A stretch of 5,825 nucleotides of DNA from Pseudomonadota bacterium (lineage in GTDB: Bacteria > Pseudomonadota > Gammaproteobacteria > Xanthomonadales > Xanthomonadaceae): positions 1 to 5,825 of the forward strand of contig JAEXRB010000349.1 of the NCBI GenBank assembly GCA_023438325.1, written 5' to 3'. Under the pieces are notes generated by a model, which searched no databases, was not told where the DNA came from, and saw nothing but the letters and a program-made list of their open reading frames with translations. The stretch's first letter is position 1. Each line of letters opens with the position of its first letter. Shown piece by piece: positions 1 through 5,364 of this stretch. The position numbers were made by a program, and so were the translations under genes.

Positions 1-52
1 ATATGGACTCATCATCCATCGCAAGGCGTCCGCACAAGTTACCTGCGCACAC

Positions 53-63
53 TTTCAAAGAAC
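53..63 (-). promoter_or_regulatory. boxA-like rRNA antitermination site
   Basis: The minus strand reads GTTCTTTGAAA, close to the boxA consensus TGCTCTTTAACA bound by NusB/NusE during rRNA antitermination. It lies downstream of both promoters and just ahead of the boxC-like GTGCGGACGCC (25-35), which matches the order in known rrn leaders. Confidence 0.65.
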
Positions 64-124
64 TGTGGAAGGAGGCTTTCGGCTCAACTTCCGTCCCGAG
101 GCGTTTCGCTCAAGGGAGCCGCAC

Positions 125-152
125 ATCTTACATCAATTTTTCAGTCCGTCAA
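125..152 (-). promoter_or_regulatory. rRNA operon promoter P2
   Basis: On the minus strand: -35 TTGACG (147-152), 16-nt spacer, -10 TAAGAT (125-130), then a GC-rich GTGCGGC discriminator. It lies about 111 nt downstream of P1, similar to the tandem P1/P2 spacing in enterobacterial rrn operons. Each hexamer has one mismatch to consensus. The predicted start is near 118. Confidence 0.72.
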
Positions 153-180
153 CACCCAAAACCGAAAAACTTTTTGCTGC
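153..180 (-). promoter_or_regulatory. A/T-tract UP-like element upstream of P2
   Basis: Directly upstream of the P2 -35, the minus strand reads AAAAAGTTTTTCGGTTTT (around 159-176), an alternation of A and T tracts in otherwise GC-rich DNA. This is what an RNA polymerase alpha-subunit UP element looks like, at the usual location. The assignment is by position and composition only. Confidence 0.5.
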
Positions 181-235
181 TTTCCGCTGACTTGGCCCCT
201 TCCGTGGAAGCGGCTGACTGGTCAGCGAGCCGGCC

Positions 236-263
236 ATTATAGAGAACTTCTCGAGCCTGTCAA
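236..263 (-). promoter_or_regulatory. rRNA operon promoter P1 (consensus sigma70)
   Basis: On the minus strand there is a perfect -35 TTGACA (258-263), a 16-nt spacer and a perfect -10 TATAAT (236-241). The discriminator that follows is GC-rich (GGCCGGC), as expected for stringently controlled rRNA promoters. The start site should fall near 230. No A/T-rich UP element lies upstream; instead the -35 sits inside a 16-bp inverted repeat (254-269). Both hexamers match consensus exactly, which makes this the strongest promoter seen in the window. Confidence 0.85.
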
Positions 264-300
264 CAGGCTGCAACATCGTTGCTGCAGACCACGTGTCTGC
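254..300. repeat. Three consecutive perfect inverted repeats upstream of rRNA P1
   Basis: The repeats are AGCCTGT-CA-ACAGGCT (254-269), GCAAC-ATC-GTTGC (270-282) and GCAGAC-CACGT-GTCTGC (284-300), following one another almost without gaps. The first covers the P1 -35 hexamer. They lie between the leftward rRNA promoter and the rightward DUF192 gene, so they could be operator sites acting in either direction. No protein family is assigned. Short palindromes do occur by chance, so the evidence is their clustering. Confidence 0.45.
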
Positions 301-364
301 GCCTTGGCGCTTGGGCTATCTTCACATCCATATGAGTCGCGCCTCCTTCATCCGGAACACACCG

Positions 365-853
365 ATGCACCAGATCACCAAGTACTTGGGACTGTTCGCG
401 CTCTTCGCTCTGGCTTGCGTGGCCTGCTCCACACCTCGCTCACCCTGGGTGGAGCTGAAGGGGCTGCGCTACGAGGTCGAGCTGGCGATGGACGATGCCT
501 CGCGCATGCGCGGGTTGATGTTCCGCGACGTCCTGCCCGAAGGGCACGGCATGTTGTTTGTGTTCGACCGCCAGGAGCCGCAGGCATTCTGGATGCGCAA
601 TACACGCATCCCGCTGGACATTCTTTACTTCGATGAAGCGCTGCGGCTGGTTTCAGTGTCGGCCGGCGTTCCGCCGTGCACCACCCAAACCTGCCCCTCC
701 TATCCAAGCAAGGGGCCTGCGCGTTTCGTGCTGGAGCTCAACGCGGGCCATGCCCGCCGCCTGGGCGTGCAAAGCGGCGATGTATTGATGCTGGATCCTG
801 CGCTGCGGGCGCGGATTGATCCGCCGCCCAAAGACACCACATCGCTACCATGA
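365..853 (+). CDS. DUF192 family lipoprotein
   Basis: This predicted 162-residue envelope lipoprotein has an N-terminal signal (Lys6, hydrophobic residues 7-17) ending in two candidate acylation cysteines, Cys18 and Cys21. Cys21 is followed by Ser-Thr, as is common for lipoproteins. Residues 29-146 form the DUF192 domain, with RMRGLMFR (47-54), GMLFVF (62-67), FWMRNTRIPLDILYFD (75-90) and LELNAG (123-128). The family has a small beta-rich fold and no settled biochemical role. Cys105 and Cys110 lie in a short loop and could form a disulfide in the periplasm. The start at 365 gives a normal short signal peptide; ATG 332 and GTG 293 are in frame but would add long N-terminal tails, and no Shine-Dalgarno sequence favours any of the three. 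The stop overlaps the next start as ATGA. Confidence 0.85.
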   Translation: MHQITKYLGLFALFALACVACSTPRSPWVELKGLRYEVELAMDDASRMRGLMFRDVLPEGHGMLFVFDRQEPQAFWMRNTRIPLDILYFDEALRLVSVSAGVPPCTTQTCPSYPSKGPARFVLELNAGHARRLGVQSGDVLMLDPALRARIDPPPKDTTSLP

Positions 854-1704
854 CCACTTCACATTTCCCATCGCCCCTGGCCCTGTGGGACGCACTCGGC
901 ACCACGTCGGATGATCGCATCGACCTGCTTTCCACCGCGATGCTGGTGGCGCGCGATGAATACCCTTTGCTCGACGTGGCCCACTATCAGGCCATGCTCG
1001 ATGCGCATGCCGATGCGATCCGTGCACGCCTTCCAGAGAAGGCCGATGCACAGCAGCGCCTGCTCGCGCTGTCGCGCTATCTGTTCGACGAAATGGGTTT
1101 CGCCGGAAACCACGACGCGTTTTACGACCCCCGCAACAGCTACCTCAATGAGGTGCTCGACCGCCGCTTCGGCATCCCGCTGAGTCTGGCGCTGGTACAG
1201 ATGGAATTGGCCCGCCGGCTGGATGTGCCGCTGGAAGGGGTTTCGTTTCCGGGCCACTTCCTAGTGCGCTTGCAGGTAGAGGGCGGGTTGCTCGTGCTTG
1301 ATCCTTACCATCGCGGCCGCTCCATCGATGTGGATGAACTGCGCCAGCGCGCTCTCCCGCACATGAACGATGTCGACATCGATGATCAGCAGCTCTTTCT
1401 GTTGCTGGCCCCCGCCAGTCACCGTGCCATCGTGATGCGGATGCTGCGCAACCTGAAGAACCTCTATCAGGAGCAGAACGACATGGAAAAAGCCCTGCGA
1501 TGCGCCGATCGGCTGACAAGACTGGCGCCGCAACATGCCGAAGCGCGGCGTGACCGGGGCGTGCTGTACCACCAGCTCGGCCACCTGGGTGCCGCGCGCG
1601 AAGACTTGGCACGCTATCTGACGATGGCCCCGCAAGCCGAGGATGCAGAGGCCGTGCGCGACATGCTGTTCGACGGCGGGCCGGCCACGATACGACTCCA
1701 CTGA
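850..1704 (+). CDS. SirB1 family protein: transglutaminase-like domain plus TPRs
   Basis: This 284-residue protein is probably cytoplasmic, since no signal peptide is visible. Its domains match the SirB1 (Transglut_core2) layout. A helical N-terminus (1-80) is followed by a transglutaminase-like core with FYDPRNSYLNEVLDRR (91-106), GIPLSLALVQ (108-117), FPGHFLVR (133-140) and LDPYHRG (150-156). Two tetratricopeptide-like helical hairpins follow at about 197-264. His136 and Asp151 occupy the usual His and Asp positions of the fold. The nucleophilic cysteine is missing: the expected site near Ser112 has none, and the only cysteine, Cys218, is in the TPR part. Members I remember, such as E. coli YchA, also seem to lack it, so a binding or scaffold role is more likely than transglutaminase activity. 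Function is unknown. It starts within the stop of the DUF192 gene (ATGA) and ends 18 nt before thiE. Confidence 0.85.
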   Translation: MTTSHFPSPLALWDALGTTSDDRIDLLSTAMLVARDEYPLLDVAHYQAMLDAHADAIRARLPEKADAQQRLLALSRYLFDEMGFAGNHDAFYDPRNSYLNEVLDRRFGIPLSLALVQMELARRLDVPLEGVSFPGHFLVRLQVEGGLLVLDPYHRGRSIDVDELRQRALPHMNDVDIDDQQLFLLLAPASHRAIVMRMLRNLKNLYQEQNDMEKALRCADRLTRLAPQHAEARRDRGVLYHQLGHLGAAREDLARYLTMAPQAEDAEAVRDMLFDGGPATIRLH

Positions 1705-1722
1705 TTCCGGTATTCGCCGCTC

Positions 1723-2352
1723 ATGACCGCTCGCGCCCCTTCGGGCCTCTATCTGCTCACACCCGATCAAACCTCTACTGCACAGCTTCTGGATGACACG
1801 CAACGTGCACTGGAAGCCGGCATCACCTGGCTTCAATACCGCAATAAAAGTGCCGATGCGCTGTTGCGCCAAGAACAGGCCCAAGCGTTGCGTACCCTCT
1901 GCGATGGTTACGGCGTGCCGTTGATCATCAATGACGATGTGTTGCTGGCCCGCACCGCGGGTGCTGCCGGCGTGCATCTGGGCGAACACGATGGCGACAT
2001 TGCCGGCGCGCGTGCCATCCTCGGCGCCGACGCCATCATCGGTGCTTCCTGCTACGACGACATCGATCGCGCGCGCCACGCCGCAACAACCGGCGCCAGC
2101 TACCTCGCCTTCGGTGCATTTTTTCCTTCGCCGACCAAGCCCGCCGCACGCCGTGCCACGCCGCAACTTCTGCACGATGCGACAACGCTCGGGTTGCCGC
2201 TGGTGGCCATCGGCGGCATCACCCCCGACAATGGCGCGTCGCTCATTGCTGCCGGCGCCCATCTGCTCGCGGTGATTTCCAGCGTTTACGCCGCGCCTGA
2301 CATCGCTGCCGCCGTGCGCGCCTATCACTCCTGTTTTCCGAGTCGGACATGA
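1723..2352 (+). CDS. thiE: Thiamine-phosphate synthase ThiE
   Basis: ThiE joins the hydroxymethylpyrimidine diphosphate and thiazole phosphate moieties to give thiamine monophosphate in the cytoplasm. The 209-residue product is of normal length for this TIM-barrel enzyme. Motifs appear in order: QYRNK (38-42), IINDD (68-72, with the Mg/diphosphate-binding Asp), GVHLGEHD (83-90), GAS (107-109), GAFFPSPTK (131-139; the canonical form is GPvFpTpTK), AIGGI (162-166) and AVISS (183-187) at the phosphate-binding end. The Ala and Ser substitutions in the PTK loop are mild, and the Lys is kept. No Shine-Dalgarno sequence is apparent. The gene starts 18 nt after the SirB1-type gene, and its TGA overlaps the hemL ATG, so translation is probably coupled. 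No THI-box (TPP riboswitch) lies in the short gap upstream, so any thiamine control must act further up the operon. Confidence 0.95.
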   Translation: MTARAPSGLYLLTPDQTSTAQLLDDTQRALEAGITWLQYRNKSADALLRQEQAQALRTLCDGYGVPLIINDDVLLARTAGAAGVHLGEHDGDIAGARAILGADAIIGASCYDDIDRARHAATTGASYLAFGAFFPSPTKPAARRATPQLLHDATTLGLPLVAIGGITPDNGASLIAAGAHLLAVISSVYAAPDIAAAVRAYHSCFPSRT

Positions 2353-3638
2353 CCACCAATCACGAACTCTTCTCCCGTGCCCAGGCACGTCTTCCCGGCG
2401 GTGTGAATTCACCCGTGCGCGCCTTCCGCTCGGTCGGCGGCGAGCCGTTCTTCACCCGTCGCGCCGACGGGCCGTACCTGTGGGATGTGGAAGGCAAGCG
2501 CTACATCGACTATGTCGGCTCATGGGGCCCGATGATCGTCGGCCACAATCATCCGTTCGTGCGCGAAGCCGTCGAACGGGTGATCAAGGATGGGCTGAGC
2601 TTCGGCACGCCTTGCGAGGCCGAAGTGACGATGGCCGAAACCATCGCCGAGCTGATTCCCTCGATCGATGTGGTCCGCATGGTCAACTCCGGCACCGAAG
2701 CCACGATGTCGGCCATCCGTCTGGCGCGTGGTGCCACGGGGCGTTCGCGCATCGTCAAATTCGAGGGCTGCTACCACGGCCACGGCGATGCGTTTCTGGT
2801 GAAGGCCGGCTCCGGCGCACTGACGCTCGGCACCCCGACATCACCCGGCGTGCCCGCGCCATTGGCCGACCTCACCCTCACCCTGCCGTACAACGATTTT
2901 GAGGCCGCCACCGCGCTGTTTGAGCAATACGGCGCCGACATCGCCGGCCTGATCGTGGAACCGGTGGCCGGCAACATGAACTGCATTCCACCGCGCGAGG
3001 GTTATCTGCAACACCTGCGCGCGCTGTGTACCCGATACGGCGCACTGTTGATCTTTGATGAGGTGATGACCGGCTTCCGCGTCGCCCTCGGCGGTGCGCA
3101 GGCGCATTACGGCGTCACTCCGGATCTGACCACCTTCGGCAAGATCATCGGTGGCGGCATGCCGGTGGGTGCCTATGGCGGCCGGCGTGATCTGATGGAG
3201 CAGATTGCACCCGCCGGCCCGATTTATCAGGCCGGTACGCTGTCGGGCAACCCGGTGGCGATGGCAGCGGGCCTGGCAATGCTGACCTTGATCCGCGAAA
3301 ACGGCTTCCACGACGAACTCGCCCGCCGCACCCGATTGCTGTGCGACGGGCTGCAAGCGTGGGCCGATGGTGCCGGCGTGCCCTTCACCACCACCCGCGT
3401 CGGTGCCATGTTCGGTCTGTTCTTCACGCCGGAAAGGCAGGTTGAAACCTACGCCCAAGCCACCGCCTGCGACGTGCCGATGTTCAACCGCTTCTTCAAC
3501 GCCATGCTCGAACGCGGCGTATTCCTCGCCCCTTCGGCCTTCGAAGCCGGCTTCATGTCCAGCGCGCACAGCGAAGAAGTGATCGCTGCCACGCTGGAAG
3601 CGGCGCGCGAATCTTTCCAGATCGCCGCTGCCGGCTGA
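2349..3638 (+). CDS. hemL: Glutamate-1-semialdehyde 2,1-aminomutase HemL
   Basis: HemL is a PLP enzyme that converts glutamate-1-semialdehyde to 5-aminolevulinate, the committed precursor of heme and other tetrapyrroles in the glutamyl-tRNA (C5) pathway. The 429 residues match the usual full length. Diagnostic segments are PGGVNSPVRAF (16-26), FGTPCEAE (85-92), NSGTEATMSAIRLAR (113-127), the active-site gating loop around 153-181, FDEVMTGFR (236-244, with Asp237 contacting the PLP ring nitrogen), TFGKIIGGGMPVGA (262-275, Lys265 as the Schiff-base lysine) and GTLSGNP (296-302). The first codon overlaps the thiE stop (ATGA). No independent promoter or strong ribosome site is seen. The last codons contain one arm of a long inverted repeat (3602-3617) whose partner lies in the following spacer. 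Confidence 0.97.
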   Translation: MTTNHELFSRAQARLPGGVNSPVRAFRSVGGEPFFTRRADGPYLWDVEGKRYIDYVGSWGPMIVGHNHPFVREAVERVIKDGLSFGTPCEAEVTMAETIAELIPSIDVVRMVNSGTEATMSAIRLARGATGRSRIVKFEGCYHGHGDAFLVKAGSGALTLGTPTSPGVPAPLADLTLTLPYNDFEAATALFEQYGADIAGLIVEPVAGNMNCIPPREGYLQHLRALCTRYGALLIFDEVMTGFRVALGGAQAHYGVTPDLTTFGKIIGGGMPVGAYGGRRDLMEQIAPAGPIYQAGTLSGNPVAMAAGLAMLTLIRENGFHDELARRTRLLCDGLQAWADGAGVPFTTTRVGAMFGLFFTPERQVETYAQATACDVPMFNRFFNAMLERGVFLAPSAFEAGFMSSAHSEEVIAATLEAARESFQIAAAG

Positions 3639-3707
3639 GATCGCCCCACAGGCCTGCGCCACCGCATCTTCCACACGAAGCATGCGGCGGCGAAAGATTC
3701 GTGCGCC
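3602..3707 (+). repeat. 16-bp imperfect inverted repeat bridging hemL end and lptM upstream region
   Basis: GGCGCGCGAATCTTTC (3602-3617) is complementary to GAAAGATTCGTGCGCC (3692-3707) at 15 of 16 positions. The sixteenth (G3607 against T3702) would be a G-U wobble in RNA. The 74-nt interval holds a second possible stem, CGCC-A-CCGCAT (3657-3667) with ATGCGG-C-GGCG (3682-3692), which has one mismatch and shares one base with the outer stem. No T-run follows, so this is not a standard Rho-independent terminator. It could stabilise or process the hemL 3' end, or attenuate readthrough into lptM. The role is inferred. Confidence 0.45.
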
Positions 3708-3720
3708 AGGGCGGCCCGTC

Positions 3721-3726
3721 TATACT
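3721..3726 (+). promoter_or_regulatory. -10 element for lptM-dapF, possibly giving a leaderless mRNA
   Basis: TATACT matches the -10 consensus at five of six positions. Only seven bases separate it from the lptM ATG at 3734, so transcription from it would begin at or within a base or two of the start codon. The -35 is poor: TTCGTG at 3698-3703 is the best hexamer at 17-nt spacing. No Shine-Dalgarno sequence lies between the -10 and the ATG, which fits leaderless initiation. Confidence 0.5.
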
Positions 3727-3733
3727 GCGGCCC

Positions 3734-3850
3734 ATGAAAACCACACTGCGCCTCGCTCTCGTTTTGTGCTTCGCCTTCGCCGCCTGCGCCTGCGGCAACA
3801 AGGGCGATCTGGTGCTACCGGACAAACCCGGGCCCGAAGCCTCGCCGTGA
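3734..3850 (+). CDS. lptM: Small LptM/YifL-type lipoprotein
   Basis: This 38-residue open frame starts MKTTLRLALVL, with a basic N-region (Lys2, Arg6) and a hydrophobic core up to a lipobox-like end at Cys20. Cys18 is an alternative acylation site. After Cys20 come GNKGDLVLP and a proline-rich tail. This fits the C-G-x-K-G-(P)-L-x-x-P signature of LptM (formerly YifL), a lipoprotein that assists oxidative maturation of the LPS translocon subunit LptD at the outer membrane. The usual Pro after KG is Asp25 here, and the protein is shorter than the E. coli homologue (about 67 residues). The position directly before dapF, with a GTGA overlap, is the typical place for this gene and strongly supports a real gene despite its size. 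Start choice: the ATG follows a good -10 element and gives a proper signal peptide. Confidence 0.82.
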   Translation: MKTTLRLALVLCFAFAACACGNKGDLVLPDKPGPEASP

Positions 3851-4683
3851 CCGCCACCGTGCCTTTGCGCTTCACCAAGATGCACGGCGCCGGCAACGAT
3901 TTCGTGATCGTGGATCGACGCAGTGGTCGGGTCGATTTGCCCGATGACCTCGTCGCACGTCTCGCCGATCGTCATCGCGGTGTCGGTTTCGACCAGCTCA
4001 TCACGATAGACCCACCGCGCAGCCCCGATGCCGTGGCGGCCTATTCCATCCTCAACGCCGATGGCAGCCAGGCGGCCCAGTGCGGCAACGGTGCACGCTG
4101 CGTGGCGGCATGGCTGATCCGCGCCGGCGCGACGCAATCCTCGTGTTTCACGCTCGACAGCCCGGTAGGGCGCCTGCTGGCGCAGGTGGAAAAAGATGGC
4201 ATCGGCATCGCCATGGGCGTCCCGGATTTTTCCCCGGCAGCCGTTGGCTTGAAGCTGGATCAGGCCGATCCTTACCCATTTGCGCTCAATGGTGAAACCA
4301 TCGAAGCGGGTGCCGTTTCCATGGGCAACCCGCATGCGGTGATCGTGGTGGATGACACGATGCTTGCCGACATCGAACGCATCGGCCCCGCCTTGCAGCG
4401 CCATCCGGCCTTCGCGGACAGTTGCAACGTGGGCTTCGCGCAAGTAATCGATGCCGGCACGATCCGATTGCGCGTGTACGAGCGTGGTGTCGGCGAAACG
4501 CTGGCCTGCGGCTCGGGCGCCTGCGCTGCGGTGGCGGTGCTGGCGCGGCGCGGGCTCGTCAGCGAGCGCGTCAGCGTGCACCTGCCCGGCGGTATCTTGC
4601 ACCTGCGCTGGGCGGGTGCCGGGCACAGCATTCACATGTCCGGCCCGGCCACATTCGTTTTCGAGGGAGAGCTTCTTTCATGA
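3847..4683 (+). CDS. dapF: Diaminopimelate epimerase DapF
   Basis: DapF interconverts LL- and meso-diaminopimelate in the cytoplasm, supplying lysine and the peptidoglycan cross-linking residue. Starting at GTG 3847, the product has 278 residues (E. coli about 274). The N-terminus TKMHGAGNDF (10-19) is the family hallmark. The two catalytic cysteines are visible: Cys79 in QCGNGARC (78-85) and Cys221 in ETLACGSGACA (217-227). Substrate-contact segments MGNPHAV (159-165) and YERGVGET (211-218) are intact. The GTG start overlaps the lptM stop (GTGA). A second in-frame GTG at 3859 would give 274 residues and cannot be excluded. An upstream ATG at 3682 would run through the lptM gene and its -10, so it is rejected. 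The stop overlaps the next gene as ATGA. Confidence 0.96.
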   Translation: MTATVPLRFTKMHGAGNDFVIVDRRSGRVDLPDDLVARLADRHRGVGFDQLITIDPPRSPDAVAAYSILNADGSQAAQCGNGARCVAAWLIRAGATQSSCFTLDSPVGRLLAQVEKDGIGIAMGVPDFSPAAVGLKLDQADPYPFALNGETIEAGAVSMGNPHAVIVVDDTMLADIERIGPALQRHPAFADSCNVGFAQVIDAGTIRLRVYERGVGETLACGSGACAAVAVLARRGLVSERVSVHLPGGILHLRWAGAGHSIHMSGPATFVFEGELLS

Positions 4684-5357
4684 CACAGAACACCCAGCGC
4701 GCCACCGAGGCGGCCGACATCGCCGCCTGGCTGCGCGAGCATCCCACTTTCTTCCTGCATCATCCCGACGTTGCACTGGCCATCGATCTGCCGCGCGAAC
4801 ACGGCTCGGCCACTTCGCTGGCCAGCTACCAACTGGAAGTGCTGCGCGAAAAGAACCGCGAACTCAATCGCCGCCTGCAAGAGCTGTTCGCCATCGCCAA
4901 CGAGAACGAACGCCTCACCGTCCGCACCCACCAACTCACTCTCGCCCTGCTGCGCGCACGCGACCTGCCCGACACCCTCGGCACGCTCGTGGCCACCTTG
5001 CGCGAGGATTTCAACAGCCAATGGGTGCGTGTGATCCTGCATGGCCCGCGCCAGGATGTGCCAGAGAGTCCGTGGTGGCGCGTATTGCAGAAGGACGATG
5101 CCGCGCTGACGCCATTCGCTGACTTTCTGGCCGCCGATGAACCGCTGTGCGGTCGCCTGCAAGCGCAGAAGCTCAATGTGCTGTTCGGCGATGAATCCGA
5201 TCAGGTCGCTTCCACCGCACTGCTGCCGCTTGGCCGCCACGGGTTGCTTGCCATTGGCAGCAGCGACGCCAATCGTTTCTATCCCGGCATGGGCACGCTG
5301 TTCCTGCGGCTGATGGCCGAAGCCCTCTCCGCGGCGCTGGCGCGCTACGACACCTGA
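4680..5357 (+). CDS. DUF484 family GAF-like protein
   Basis: This 225-residue protein belongs to the DUF484 family (E. coli YigA type), usually encoded between dapF and xerC. The N-terminus contains WLREHPTFFLHHPDV (17-31), the family signature. A long helix likely to form a coiled coil follows at about 48-80, then a GAF-like domain (about 90-223) ending in a helix with FLRLMAEALSAALARY (208-223). GAF domains often bind small ligands, but no ligand is known for this family, and no catalytic residues or signal peptide are seen. The start at 4680 is well supported: a good Shine-Dalgarno (AGGGAGA, 4664-4670) sits nine bases upstream, and the ATG overlaps the dapF stop. The frame is open further upstream to 4422, inside dapF, but that part is a shadow. 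Constant linkage to xerC hints at a chromosome or cell-cycle link, which is inference only. Confidence 0.9.
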   Translation: MTQNTQRATEAADIAAWLREHPTFFLHHPDVALAIDLPREHGSATSLASYQLEVLREKNRELNRRLQELFAIANENERLTVRTHQLTLALLRARDLPDTLGTLVATLREDFNSQWVRVILHGPRQDVPESPWWRVLQKDDAALTPFADFLAADEPLCGRLQAQKLNVLFGDESDQVASTALLPLGRHGLLAIGSSDANRFYPGMGTLFLRLMAEALSAALARYDT

Positions 5358-5364
5358 TCGCGCC

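Larger units (their letters stand above)
1..230 (-). other. 5' leader of a leftward ribosomal RNA operon (partial; 16S beyond left edge)
   Basis: Read on the minus strand, this stretch follows a strong promoter and contains, in order, a second promoter, a boxA-like element and a boxC-like motif (CTTGTGCGGACGCC, 25-38). Enterobacterial rRNA leaders have the same arrangement, with boxA followed closely by GTGTGGGC. I infer the untranslated 5' leader of an rrn operon, removed by RNase III-type processing. The 16S gene is not in the window. A 79-codon frame on the plus strand at 3-242 has no recognisable motifs and lies across these elements, so it is not called. No other gene is visible between 1 and 364. 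Confidence 0.75.

Noticed and set aside
3..242. 79-codon open frame on the plus strand at the left edge
   Set aside because: It has no recognisable motif and lies across the rRNA promoters, the A/T-tract block and the boxA-like site read on the other strand.
293..322. Possible promoter for the DUF192 gene (TATCTT at 317-322)
   Set aside because: It matches four of six -10 bases and has no acceptable -35 at 16-18 nt, too weak to list as a feature.
1700..1725. Search for a TPP riboswitch (THI-box) ahead of thiE
   Set aside because: The gap is only 18 nt and shows none of the conserved THI-box core.
1261..2412. 383-codon open frame on the minus strand
   Set aside because: It is antisense to the SirB1-type gene and thiE, both well supported. 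Its product is low-complexity with no family motif, which is typical of shadow frames in GC-rich DNA.
3657..3692. Rho-independent terminator after hemL
   Set aside because: A stem can form, but it has a mismatch, a 14-nt loop and no T-run downstream. It is described within the larger inverted repeat instead.
3553..4635. 360-codon minus-strand frame, with a similar 280-codon frame at 2841-3683
   Set aside because: They are opposite dapF, lptM and hemL, whose motifs are unmistakable. The minus-strand products show no domain and no ribosome-binding site.
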